Below, piece by piece: positions 48,325-61,300 of a stretch of 64,000 bases of DNA (position 1 is its first letter; each line of letters begins with the position of its first letter). The notes beneath the pieces are model-generated. The model did no database searches, had not been told where the DNA came from, and saw only the letters and a list, made by a program, of their open reading frames with translations. A program made the position numbers and the translations under genes. Source of the DNA: Homalodisca vitripennis (taxonomy: Eukaryota > Arthropoda > Insecta > Hemiptera > Cicadellidae); contig NW_025777426.1 in NCBI RefSeq assembly GCF_021130785.1, positions 31,397-95,396 on the forward strand, read 5' to 3'.

Positions 48325-50677
48325 CTGCAGAATTTCTTTAAAATAAAAAATAACATACAATAACGTGATGTAAAAATGATGGCAAGATGGTTTTTTCATC
48401 GCAATGAACACAATTTTTCCTTGAATATTTAACATAAAATGCGCCTAGGTAAAAAAGGATTAAAGGGATATAGTTTTCTTAGAAGTTAACCTTACTATAA
48501 ATTAAACCACTTCATTGAATTTTTTGCTGACTGCAGATTAAATCACTTACTTATGATTTATACTTTTATACGAAAGGAAACTTTCAGATTTAATACTTGT
48601 TACCATAGTAATTGATAAATGTGATAGATGAATATTGTTACGTACACTGCACTGGCCGTTACGTTCAATGAATTTAAAATACATTTTATTTTACTACGTG
48701 TTTAAGACAATATAACATTGCTTGACAATATAATGGTTGCTAACGGTTAGATAAGTTATGGTTATTGGAACACTAAAAATCTTAGCAACGGACTTTTAAT
48801 AAACCGAATCGCTGAAATGTAATTAAATACAGTGATTTGCCACTGTTATTACATGTATTACAATGTTAAGCAGATTTGTTAATAAGTCTCAAAGCAGTAT
48901 GATATACAGTTTGTGAACCGTTATGAACTATTATTTAAAGTTTAATTGCCACTTGATACTTTTAGAGTGTAAAGCAGTTACCTTTACGGTACGTTATAAA
49001 CCATATTCTACTCGTATAAGATTTAAAAACTATTGATTCATGATTGGACTATACAAATGTCCATGGCGTCTCGATGCGTGTCTCTTTGTAACAATTTAAG
49101 GATAGTTAGCAACACCGGATGTGCAAATGATTATATAAATATATTTAATACAAGGTGAAGTTTCCTAAGTGAATGTAGTTAGATCTGTGGGTTTATTAAT
49201 GACTCTCGTTTTTTTAACTTGAACATACTGTTTCTGTTTATAAATATTCTTCCAAAGTAAAAATAAAAATATGTGCGCGAAGATGTTTATATTCTGTAGT
49301 TATTTCAACTGCCCATTAAAGAAAACCATTGGAAACATAAGGTGTATATTTTTATCTTCTACAATCATTTTTCCCATGTGAGCACATTTTACATAATTAA
49401 CTAATCATTAAACAATAAAAAAGGCTTACAATAATTATTCTAAAATATTTATAACGTCTATTTTCGAATATAATTTAACATATGCACACATGTTATTTTA
49501 CACTTCAACCATTCATTAAATTGGTCTTTCAAACGAAACTTCAAAGTAATAATACAAAATACTTTTTCCAAATTAAAGACTGATTTTAAACAAATGCAAT
49601 ATAGTTGAGATATTTTACATATATTTTGAATGTTTTTTAAAATATAGCCTAATGTTTTTGATAAGCTTCATGTACTATTCAAATGCCATGTAACCATTAC
49701 TTATAAAACAAAAACACGCTTTTGTTGTTATTCAACAGGAAAGCATTCTCCAAGTACTTTATCATAAAATTGAACAGTAAAATAGTATAGAAGTAGCGGG
49801 ATGAGAGTGCACGGCCATGTTCAGTAATATAAACGTAATGAGACTTTCCCCCTAAACATGCAAACTGTACACGTGACAGATAATTTATCTATTAATGTCA
49901 TCTGCCTGTTTGAAATCATATAAGTTTAAAGAAATTTATGTTCATTCCAATATTTCTAAGAGTATATCTTGTTTTGTAGATTATAGCATGTACTTCTAGT
50001 TCCCAGTATTATATACATTCTTAGAAATGATCAAAATTTGTTTGTAAAAAGTCATCATACAAGTACATATTCATGTACTTGTGTAATTTTGGCTTGTCAA
50101 TTGAACAAAGTATTGTATTCCACATAAAATAGGGTTACTTTCATTCTTTCCATATCGGAAGTATGGTTATTTAGTGGTGTGCTGTGTTTTGTAATAAAAA
50201 CTATATTTTGTGATGTTTTTTCAATTTTTTATTCCATGATATACAATAGCATAAATATATTACGGAAACTTATCATACCAGCAAATTAAATATGTTGGAA
50301 TAAATCTTCAAATCAATTCTAATTCAACTCCGATTCCCACTTAAATATAAACACGGCTGGCTAAACTTGTTTCTTCAATAAAGAAATTCAATCTTAAAAA
50401 TCAATTGTGTCCTTCTCAATAATAAAAATTGATTTCATATTTTTTCCATTTTAAGAATACCACGGTCATTAAAACGTGGTGATAAACATAAATAATTCAA
50501 ATTTAACAACAACAAAACATAAACGTATTTGAACCTAGCACCATGTCAGAAGATTCACTAATGAATAATCAGGACATCAAAATCTAAATCTTTTTTATTG
50601 CAGCTATAATATTTTAAAATTGTAAGAGAAACATCAAAATAGGGGGTTTCTCAAATTTCAGACATTTGTAAAAACAA
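48325..50677. other. Gene-free stretch
   Basis: AT-rich. I found no convincing upstream exon for the frame at 48.0-48.3 kb on the minus strand. Confidence 0.45.
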
Positions 50678-50881
50678 TAGGGGAGAGCCGGGCATAATGG
50701 ACAGTGCGGGTATAATGGCCAGGCGTGTTTTTTTGTGTGTGTACAGTGCTGCCACCATGCGGAAACTGTTCATGAAGGTGCCTGGTAGCCCCACCAGTTG
50801 TGTTGAGTCGTCATAAGAACACGCCGCTACGACATCAAGAGTTATCGTAATTTTTGTGTTTTCCACACCTTCTGATCTAAG

Positions 50882-51381
50882 GTAAGACATCAACTTATGT
50901 AATAATTACAAAATTACGTATTATATTTTATTTTTCGGTCCTATATATTTTAAAAGAGTCATTAGTTAGCTATTAATGTCTGTATTAAGAAGTGGTTTAT
51001 CATTGTTTGTTAGTAACCTAGAAGACTGTTTTGTTAATGACGTCTGGGCGGGCACAACGCCAGTAGGTGGCCATTACGCCCGCAGCTTTTGGCCGTTATG
51101 CCCGTCTGCAATTTTCATCTTTAACTTCCTTATTCCTGTTACTTGAAAAAAGTTTTAAAGTGATATAATTATTCTAAATGATTACAGAAAAATTGTTCAG
51201 ATTTCCATAGTAAAGCCAATAAAACAGTTTTTTTTAACAATTTAGATGTTATAAAACCAATATTTTTATGTATTATAATAATTTATAATATATAAAAAAT
51301 TATAATTATAATAAAATGTTTAATTATTTATGTTTATTTTTTAAAAATTTGAAATACTTCAGTTGTTTTGTTTTGTTTCAG
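50882..51381 (+). other. Probable intron in pogo-like element leader
   Basis: Donor CTAAG-GTAAGA at 50881/50882 and acceptor TTTTGTTTCAG ending at 51381, six bases before the ATG at 51387. This would leave a 5' untranslated first exon of about 200 bases. It is inferred from splice-site quality only. Confidence 0.5.
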
Positions 51382-51386
51382 GAGCG

Positions 51387-53237
51387 ATGGTTTACAACTA
51401 CAAGCGCAAAGGGAGATCGGCAGTCATGGGGATCCTGGAAAACATGCAAAAGGCAATAGATGCAGTGAAGGGAGGTATGGCATTTTTAACAGCTGCGACC
51501 ACATACAAAGTACCAAGGGAACACTTTGAAGAGGAGAGTGCTGGAGAAGAACAAGAGAGCTACAGGACACAAAAAAAGTATTTGGAAGGTTTTAATTCCG
51601 TCTTTACTAAGGAACAAGAACTAGAAATATTCAATCATCTACTTTTACTGGAGACTAGATTTTTCGGTATGACTGTTCAGGATCTTCGAAGTGCAGCATA
51701 TGAAACTTGCTGAAGAACAAACTTTGTCACACTTTTAACCAAAGAGTCCAGGATGGCTGGAAAAGGTTTGGATCGCCGGTTTCCGCAAACGCCATCCACA
51801 GTTAACTCTAAGAGAACCTGAGCAAACTTCTGCAGCTAGAGCAAGTGGGTTTAATAAGATTTCTGTTTAAGAAATTTTTTGATATATTAGTTGAGGAAAG
51901 GTTCCAAATATAATTACACAGCCCATCGAATTTTCAATGTGGATGAGACAGGACTAACTACAGTCCAGTCCAAAAGCTCTAAAGTTTTAGCATTAAGAGG
52001 CAGGCGGCAGGTTGGATCTTTGACCTCAGCTGAGAGAGGGGTTTTGTGTTCTTTGGTAATGTGCATGTCAGCTGGGGGCTCCCTTACATTCCCCCCTACA
52101 TCATATTTCCCCGCCTACGGATGAAGGCTGAACTGACGGATGGAGCTCCACCTGGAACTGCATTCACCTGCCATCCATCTGGGTGGATGCAGACAGAACT
52201 TTTTGTACAGTTGGTATAAATCATTTTCTGGTACATGCCAAACCTACAAAAGATGAACCCAGTGTTATTAATACTTGATGGGCATTTCCACTCATACAAA
52301 AAAACATTGAGTTCATTCAAACTGGCCAGAGGCTAATCATACGTCTGTAGCTGTGTCTACCACCTCACTGCACACACAAGTTGCAGCCCCCTAGGACGTG
52401 TCATTTATGGGGCCCCTGAACACTTTTTATGTTCAGGCAATCGAGAGATTCTTAAGAAACAAACCCTGGACGAACAGTAAACTCAATACCAAGTGAGTCG
52501 TCTTTTTGGGGAAGCGTACATGAAGGCTGCTGTTCCACTTAATGCTGTAAATGGATTTAGGAAATGTGGCATTGAGCCCCTCAACGAAACACATTTTCAC
52601 AGAAGTGACGAATTTGCTGCAGCAGAAGTAACGGACCTTACACTTCCAGACGGACCAACGGACTTGCCAACAACAGGAGGTCTAAATTCTACAGATCCAC
52701 TACCCTCTACTAGCAAACGCAGTTCCTTCTCTGCAAGCTGTATCACCAAGCAGTTACACCACCAATCTTGATGAAAAGTATGATCAACAACCTGGGACAT
52801 CATTTGCTATAAGCCCTAAAGATATTATCCCTCTTCCTTGTGTATCTGATGAGAGTCGTAGGAGAACTGGGACGTAAAAAGAGGCTGTGCAGCTTTGCTG
52901 TCAGGAAGCCCTTACAAAGATAACTTGATAGCCGAGAAAGCTGCGAAAGATGAAAAAGATAAAGAAAAACTTCTGAAACAAAAAAAAGGGCGAAGAAAGA
53001 AAAACAGACCTAAAAGAGGACATCTAAAAAACCCAAGATCAATACCACTCAAAAGGAAGTCTTTTTTCAAGATTCAGATGATGATGTCGAATGTTTTTTA
53101 TTGTATGGAACAATTCTCAGCTTCATCCTCTAATGAGCGTTGGATAAAGTGCCAAGGGTGCAATATGTGGGCGCATGAAACTGTGTGCTGGCGTAGATCA
53201 GAAGGACCTTAGGTTTTTATGTGAAAATTGTAATTAA
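51387..53237 (+). pseudogene. pogo-like transposase with PHD finger, broken
   Basis: Starts MVYNYKRKGRSAVMG at 51387. The N-terminus is a psq-type helix-turn-helix (NMQKAIDAVKGG, then TYKVPREHF), followed by a CENPB-type DNA-binding region ([22 protein letters not shown]). The DDE_1 catalytic domain keeps its three aspartates: FNVDETG at 51942, LLILDGH at 52277 and DVSFMGPL at 52395. The segment GWMQTELFVQ and LFGEAYMKAAVPLNAVNGFR are also typical. After a Lys-rich tail (near 52930-53070) comes a PHD-like zinc finger with CQGCNMWAHETVC and FLCENCN, ending at TAA 53235-53237. Frame changes near 51710, 51850, 52130, 52220, 52480, 52770 and 53210 inactivate it. The family assignment is strong. 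Confidence 0.88.
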
Positions 53238-53764
53238 AACTTAATACAAAATAACTTTTTTATTTGTACGATTCTAAAAAATTAATGTTTTTGGATCAAA
53301 GTATGAAATATGTATATTTTCTATTCAAAGTTTTTCAATTCACATTTTTTTAACTGGCTTTCAATCAATATACTTAGGTTACAAATCTTTATAATAAATG
53401 TTTTATTATCAAACAGCTGTTTTTACAATGTATTTACCCACATTTTAGATATATGGCCATTATGCCCTACCCCCTGCGGGCGTAATGGCCATATGGTTAC
53501 TTTTTGGAAAATTGATTACTAAGGGACATCCATTTTGCCTAAACGCAACTAAAACATTTAATACAAGTCTTATGATAGTTGATCTATATATGGATATGAT
53601 TTTTTTAATTTCCAGCTCGACTAAAAAGTTAGTTAAAAAAAATCAAAATGTCTTAGCCTGGCCATTATGCCCGCCTCTCCCCTACACATTCATACACACA
53701 ATTTTATAATCACGCCTCTTTCATTCATGCCAATGGAACCTACTTAGTATGGTGAAAGTCAGCC

Positions 53765-54340
53765 AGGAAGGCAGGTTTCCAAGTCGGAATGCCAAAAAAA
53801 AACTCGCCCGTTATTAAAGAATCCTTTGACACTAAGAAAGCGTTTGAGGCGAGTCTTTAACGCCTTAGGCGTTGGAGCATCTTAAATTGAATTGGGCAGT
53901 CTGTTGAGGAAATTCAAACCTGCTTGCGAGGGGCAGGCGTTCATAAACCCACCGTTTCGTATCACCCTGGTCGCGTAGTTTCCTTTGCCACGTGTCTCAT
54001 ACATGTGTATGTCCTGGCCTCTAGCTAAGGCACGTATACTCATAAAAATAAGTTGTTTTCCAAAATGTAGAGGCACGGCAAAGACAACTGCTGCAATTTC
54101 TTGAAAAGTTGCCTGCACAACTCTCTCAATTTCTTTTTGGCGATTATTGAAATTGAGAGAGTCTGAATGCTGTTTGAAACTGAGTGTTTGCGCAAGCTCC
54201 CAAAAGGACCACTCCGTAGGCCAAATGGGGGTAAATTAAATCATAATACACCGTAATCAGTACTTAACTCGGGCAGTATTTGGCTAAAAGATCTCAAAAA
54301 CAAAATTGCCTGAGGAGATTTGTTGAAACATGAAACATGG
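53765..54340 (-). pseudogene. LINE pol C-terminal fragment, minus strand
   Basis: The frame at 54118-53882 and its extensions encode the last part of a LINE polyprotein. Upstream, in a broken frame, is YPHLAYGV-like sequence near 54200-54240. Then come HMYETRGKGNY, NACPSQAGLNFLNRLPNSI and, after a stop, DAPTPKALKTRLKRFL. The order N-RxLP-S-I then LK-x-x-x-x-FL is the usual C-terminus of Jockey/CR1-type pol. The reverse transcriptase catalytic part is missing on this strand. It lies head to head with the plus-strand LINE at 54370 and belongs to a different family. Confidence 0.6.
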
Positions 54341-54369
54341 TCAATGTCCTCATTCTAAGTCCTCATTCT

Positions 54370-55990
54370 GAGACGGCTGAGGAGTACAAATGCCGCTGGA
54401 GGTGGATGAGATTCCTTGCACAGTGTTAAAGAAAATTTTTCCTTCTATTAAGTGTTGTATTCTCTCACACTTGTAATTCCAGTTTATCTTCAGGTATATT
54501 TCCAAACCTTCTTAAAAATCAGTAAAATCATTCCAGTCTACAAATCTCACAGTAAACAACTACCAGAAAAACTATAGACCGATTTCAATTCTATCGTCCT
54601 TCTCAAAAATCCTTGAATCAATAGTCTGTCAAAAACTTGTGGCTTTCCTAGAAAATCAACAACATTCTCTCTACTCAGCAGCATGGCTTCCGCCAAGGGA
54701 AATCCACTAAATCAGCCATCTTCAATATTTATAAACGAACTATCGCTTTCTTTGGACAATAGACTTCATTCCTTTGGCGTTTTCTGTGATTTAAGCAAAG
54801 CGTTTGATTCCGGTTGATCATAATATTCTCCTTGGAAAACTAGAAAAATATGGAGTTAGAGGTCACTTCTTTTCAATTCATGAAGTGGTATTTGTCTGAT
54901 AGGAATCAAACCGTCCAAATCCATGATGGCCAAAATAAAGTTTTCTCATCATATAGGAGCTGTTACTTGTGGTGTTCCTCAAGGTTCTATTCTTGGTCCT
55001 GTATTATTTCTCATTTATGTAAAACGATCTTCCAAAAATTTCAACAGACCTCAAAGTTACGATGTTTGCTGATGATTGTTCTTTTTCTTGTTTCCAATAA
55101 AATCCCCACATTTGGCTATATTGAATTCAAACATCCAGTTGCAAAGTTTAAATCAGTGGTTCAATTTAAATAAACTTAAAATAAACATCAGCAAAAACTA
55201 ATATCATCCAGTTTTCATCTAGGGAACACAAACCAGTTTAATATCCAGGGTCTTATCAAAACTAGGAAGCGAGGAAGCCAAGCAAGAAATCTCAGTTAAA
55301 GTTTCTGGGTTTATATATCGATAATAGGCTCACATGGGGCGGCCACGTGGAACATGGTCTGCAAAAGGCTTCGAACCATGGGATTTGCTCTCAGCCGTCT
55401 CGCCAAGGTCTGTAGCCAAGAGGTTCTACGAACAGTATATTTTTCTCACGTTCAATCGATTTTGAGGTACGGGTTAATGTTCTGGGGTCCATCCAGTGGT
55501 AGTAAATTTTAATAGAGTATTTGTCCTCCAGATATGGTGTTTGCGAATCATCTCAGGACGTAGGAGATTCGAAACTTGTAAAACCTCTTTTCGGTGAATT
55601 AAAAATACTTACTCTGGCGGGTCTGGTGGGGTACGAGCTATGCTCTTTTTGTTAAGGGCAATCCAAAGCTTTTTGTAAGCAATGGACACTACCATCAGTA
55701 TCCGACCAGATCATGAGGGGCTGATATCTGTGGCTGCACATAGTACTAGGTCATTTTGAGAGGGGGGTCCATACCACTTGGGTGGCAAAAAGCTTTCAAT
55801 GCATTGCCATTTGAATATTAAAAATGAGCAAAATTAAAAAAAACTAAAAGGACACACTTTCTTGATAAATGTTTTTACTGTGTAAGAAGATTTGTTAAGT
55901 TAGATATAGTTTTAGTATTTTGACGTGTAATGTAAAAAACTGTATTTTGCATTTACGAATAAAGATCTTGAATCTTGAATCTTGAAAAAA
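54370..55990 (+). pseudogene. LINE (Jockey/CR1-type) pol and 3' tail
   Basis: The plus strand, with several frameshifts and stops, shows reverse transcriptase blocks in order: ENYRPISILSSFSKILE near 54560, HGFRQGKSTKSAI near 54690, FCDLSKAFD near 54790, GVPQGSILGPVLFLIYV near 54970-55020 and TMFADD near 55060. The thumb and C-terminal region follow: KFLGLYIDNRLTWGGHVE near 55310 and ILRYGLMFWGP near 55460. The element ends AATAAAGATC with TCTTGAA repeated about three times at 55967-55987. The 5' half, with ORF1 and the endonuclease, is absent, which is normal for 5'-truncated LINE insertions. It is inactive. Confidence 0.8.
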
Positions 55991-58168
55991 GTCAGCCCTC
56001 GATCAAGATTGCATTCCTAGGAATTTTTAAGAAGCTGACTTTCTTCCAGTGTGGAATCAGCCAACCAAATGGAAGGTCCACACTGGTTGCCCGCAGTGCG
56101 GAAAACAAAATTCAAAACCATTCGCACAAAATTATTTCAAGCAATTCTGTTATTATTATAAGCTATATTATATGGCCTGATAGAGTATTATAAAATAAAA
56201 CATCCTACCGTTCTACAGCACAAAGGAAAAAATCTACAAAGACAGTATCGAATCCATTACTTCATTTGAAAGCTTTCTAGAAAACGGAAGATATGGGCGA
56301 TAGAATGGGACATTGTAAGAAAATGGACTTTTCTTAGTACACAATAAGGACTTCTTTCATACAATGTATATAACCGAAAGTAGAATCTACCAAAACAATT
56401 CTTCCCTATTTACTAAATATTATTTTCATAAAATATAGCTTATTACAATGTTACAGTTACCACTGTATTTTTATTAATTAAATTATATATTAGTATTTCT
56501 GGTTTAAAGATTTAAAGTTTTACTCAAAGTATGAGGGTTTATGTTTGGCTGTTTTATGTACCCTTTATATCTACCAGTTGAACCTACGCTGTGTACAGAA
56601 ACTAAATAGACCGTTTGAAATGGTTGGCGGCTTCTTAAGTGTTAAAGGCAGTTTTCCAGCTTGGTCAGGGCGTGCTACTCCTGCACGCTACGACTGAAGA
56701 GGTTCGGTGACTACAGAGCTCGTCTTCGTCCAAGGAAGCATGTCTGGAGATTATTGCCCGTTATTCCTCCAATTATATAATGACAGGAGGTGGCTCCTTA
56801 CACCCAACCCTAACTCATCCTGAAGATCCTGTCAATCCGGGGACAAACGCAAAGGTCCTTTTATGACTTTTTAAGTTGGCAATGATAGGTTTTCTCAGTT
56901 TATTTCCCTAATGAGGACAAAAACAGGCTTTTATTTTTTGAAACATACCATATGTTAAATAAGAATTAATTTTATACGTATTAATTAGTTTGGTGCGCAT
57001 ATTTTTAACTAAGTTTTTGACTAATATTTCTCAGGAGGAAGTGTTATGATTTCAGCTACAATGTTGGCATAAGTGTGCCCTTGTGCGTTAGACTCGTCAT
57101 TCCTGTCTTTCAGAATGGTCTTTCTTCTTAAGCATTAAACTATGCTTAAAAAAGAAACGATGATTTTCCGTTGTTACTGTATCTTATATTTTTATCTCAT
57201 AACCATTTAAACAGAGTAAAATATCGTTAGACACTGTGCTAGTCTATGTTCTTCAGCTGTTGGGCACAACTAAATAACATTTATCTCTTTTATACACAAT
57301 TAGTTAAAATGAAGTTGTTAGACTACAACCTAAAATTGTAATTAAATAAATATGTAATATGTATAGAGTGTTATATATAACAGAGTGATTTTTCATAAGA
57401 ATTAAAATTCTGTGGTAAAGACTTGATTAGTAATTTTCGATGAACATAATATAAAAAACTTTAAACTAAACCACGTTTGAATATAAAAACCTTTATTTGG
57501 TGTGACAAGAAAAGAGCTACCTATTGGTGAGGGGACAAGGAGGTCAGCGCTACTTCAGACCTACTTAGTGTTTTGTATTGCGGTCTCAAAAGATGACCTC
57601 TTATCCTGATGCAGCCTGTTCAGCTTTTTAAAAAAGCCTACAATATATGTGCTCGTAGTTTATTGGTATTCCCTTCCTTTCCTTCTGTTTCCCCTGGTGT
57701 GATAGGCCCAAAACAGCGAAGTTGCCTTTTCTCGAAAAGCTATTCCAGCTTTAATCACTTTATTAAACGGATTTTAGCGAGAACTTGCACAATTTCATTG
57801 TTCATAATGCATATCAATAACTAAGTTAACTCGTAATACCCTACATTGCCTCATATTATAATACCATCATTTTAGGAAAATCGGTTCTGGGCATCTTCAA
57901 AAACTTGCCCCTCGATAATAAAGGAAAAAAAGCCCTTAATTAATACTGTACCAAATTGCAAAATTTTCTATGGGATCAATATCAAAAGAAAAGTAACGTA
58001 GACATGTATCTAGTAGCCATTAAAATTTTACGCTTTTTATTTTTTGGTTTTCTTAAGCAATGTTACCCGGTCGTTATATCAGCTATGTGTATACATTATA
58101 TATGTTACATCTGCTGGAAAGAATTTAATCGCGGGAGAGCTCTAAAATATTCATTTCAAGAAAAATTG
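55991..58168. other. No supported gene; GC-richer patch
   Basis: The segment 56570-56870 is clearly GC-richer than its flanks and may be an unrecognised repeat or a transposon piece, but I cannot assign it. The short frames here show no known motif. Confidence 0.4.
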
Positions 58169-58381
58169 AGTATGAAAGACTAGTGGAGACCTTGTCCCAA
58201 GACTCGGCTGTACAGCTGCGATAAGACACTGTTTATCCCTGCCTCATAAACTATCTCCCCGCCTTGGCACTTTTGTTCCACTCTAATAAACATTTGCATA
58301 CTCACTTTACTCAAAAAGTTCCTGTTCAAGAGATTGCCTAGTGGAACAGGACATTCAGGATTGCAACGATTACTTGGATTT
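58169..58381 (+). repeat. Dispersed repeat D, copy 2
   Basis: Same-orientation partner of 42583-42790. Differences are mostly single bases and one- or two-base gaps. Confidence 0.75.
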
Positions 58382-61300
58382 ACCATGGCTTGCACAGTTT
58401 ATACAGTTACCTCAGGGGATTAAAACATTTTTATTGATGAAAAAATGTGCAATATTTAGATTTATAGTGAAAAACTAATCCAAATGCATAATATTGATAA
58501 GGAATTAAAATCTAACATACCTTTTTCATATATTTTATACCTGCTTTATCTCCTCAAAAGTGCCCCAGTAGTCAACATAAACCTCTCTATCTTAGACTTT
58601 AATGCGTTTTAGAATGCCGGCCGGCAGTAACCCTCGCTACACCTAGTGAAGTCGTTACTATCTAGAGGGTTCGGTCAAATGCGTTGACCAATAAATGAGC
58701 CTGATTCTACACCACCGCCTGTATCTAAGCAGTCAGTGCAGGCAGTTCTTATAGCATTAAATTATAAAAATACACATTTAATACCAAATCAATCTAAAGG
58801 TGAAATTATACTGTAATATTATTAAGTTGTAATTATTATACACCTTACTTAATAAAATACCTAAAATTAGGTAAAACATTTTGGATTCCCAGCTCAAAGG
58901 AAAACAAAATTGCGTTAAAGACCATGTAGGAAAGTAAATAGCACTGTTTTATAAAATAAAATCTAGTAAAACTATTTTAGGCCAAAATTGGCCAAGTTTT
59001 GGTTCCACCTATTCGGTTTTGGATTCACCAAAAAATAGCGTAGTCAGATCTCAAATATTCATACAAAAGGCCCAGCATTAATAAACCAGGTTGTCACCTC
59101 CTGCACATGAGTCCGCCCAAAGACATGCAGCTATATTACACCAACACAGTGTTTTTACGAATAATCAATGAAAAATTTGCGAAATTATAGTGGCTCAAAA
59201 ACTTCGTCAGTTGAAAAGATCTCTACTGTAAAGAAATATATTATACAATCATTTGTCCACAAGCGAAGTTTCACAAAAGGAAGAAAGAATTTTTCCCAAC
59301 ACAACTGCCGTTTCTTCAATAAGCGATTCGACTTCACACTATTCTTGTTTTTGACTGAAATGCGCGTTAAATAGACCAAGTAAAGTACTTTGATGCTCGA
59401 TATGAAAACTGATAAAAATTTCCTATAACCTTGTCAGACGATTTTCGCTTTAAAATATACACTTATGTAATCTAATTGTTTTTTATAAGCATTTTATAAG
59501 AAAAGGGAATTTTTTTAAGAAAAGCTTGTTAGTTAAACAGAACTATAGACTGTACGTAACATCATTACTTTAATTCTTTAATACTAAATTATTATATGAC
59601 CTGGTTAGGTTGCCTGTGGGCCTATGTGATCCAGAAATCATTGGATTTTGCTGCCACATGGATTAGCCAATATAAAAAAATCATATACCTACATTTATTT
59701 TTGGATAATTCTTATAATTTGATGATATATTACTGACTTTTATATTAAATATGATTTAACAACGTTCATAGAATTAAAAATACACCGCGCATAAAACCTC
59801 TGTTATTGACTAATCATAACGTTATTTTCTTGTGTATCAAAATTATATTAGATGCTTTATATTATGCTGCTTGTATTAATATTTATAATTTTATTTTGTC
59901 ATATTTATGAGGCTTATTAACTGTAATTAGCTGAGATTTAAATTAAACCATTACTCAAGGAGCTGGAAAAAATTTAATTTCTGTCTGTCTTTATCCGTTA
60001 TGTCTGCCTCTTCAATATATCGAGAACAAAATATGACGTTAAAGACTTGAAATTTAGCATAAAGCTTAAATTTCTACATAAAGGGTGGCACTAAGGCTTG
60101 ATAATGGTGCGTTTCACCCCCATGGAATTTCGCTGGAGCGTTAGCGGAATATCTTTACGTGGCCCTTATGGGTAAGCATACGGCAATGAAAAAATTATAT
60201 GAATAAAATATTTGTAAACAAACTGAGTACAAACACATATTATCTTTTGAAACATGTAAAAGCTTTATTTACAAGAATAAATAATAGAGGGAAAGCCAGG
60301 CTAAAGTTAGGTAAGGAAGATTTGATTTTCAGCTCACTTCTTGCCTTTTTGCACCCTCCTAGTTTAAAAACTGATCTTTCCATAGAACCTAAACTCAATG
60401 GAACCAAAATGTGAACTATCGTGTTGCAAGATATCAGGAGAGAAATATCATCTGTAGACTTTAAAGTTTTTGATGAAGCCTCCTTTCTACATAGAAAAGA
60501 GTGTGTTTCTATCCATGTGTAAGTCCAACCATGGGATTTGGGGTAGGAGTTCTATTTGTTTTTAAAACTTCTGTTTCAGTATGGATTGTATGACTGTTCT
60601 CTTTGTCCCCTTGGATATCTTGAGGAATATGAGTTTGAACTATAGTAATTTTGCATATAACCTTCAGACACGTTGGCTGTGGCATACTCTTACCTTTTAA
60701 TCATTGATATAAAGTTGACGATCTCATAGTCAATTGGTTCAAAAACCTATACAAAAAACCGACGTTCATTTATTTTTAAAAGTTACAGACTTACGTTGAA
60801 AAATTTCTACATTATTTACAGTACGGGTTTATTTATTTGAGTACAGGAAAAATCGTGGTGGTTTGACTTTATAATAGTGTAAACATTAACTTAGGAACCA
60901 TATAGCCTCGATAGAAGAATTTTTTATAAGAATGATAAATCGACCGTAATATTAAAAAGTGCTAAAACAAATCTAAAAAAAAAACCGGGAATTTATATTT
61001 ATTTTTTAAATTAATGTTAATATTTCAATCTTCATACATTTAAACTGACATATAACATACGTAAATAACTAATTGGTTATACCACCGTCAGAAACAAATA
61101 GCTAAACGAGTCTGAAAGTTGATGGCAAGTTTCTCACTTTCTAGTTCTATCATCACACTGCTTATCACTTCTCAGATTTATATAGAATTATTTATCGAGT
61201 GAATAATAACGTTGTTTTCTATTTTGGAAGAATTATCTATACTTAAGTGTATTGGGTAAATATCTCTGTTATACATCCTGCTTAATTTACAATGAGGTGA

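Larger units (their letters stand above)
50680..53682 (+). mobile_element. pogo/Tigger-like transposon
   Basis: A 3.0-kb element flanked by TA at 50678-50679 and 53683-53684, the pogo-type target. The ends are inverted: GGGGAGAGCCGGGCATAATGG at the left and the reverse of GGGGAGAGGCGGGCATAATGG at the right. The GGGCATAATGGCC motif recurs just inside both ends (about 50709, 51068, 51090, 53456, 53474), which may be transposase binding sites. It carries a single transposase gene on the plus strand. Confidence 0.9.

Noticed and set aside
53765..55987. Single twin-primed LINE insertion
   Set aside because: In twin priming the inverted part should be upstream of the sense part. Here the inverted part repeats a downstream domain, and the two look like different families.
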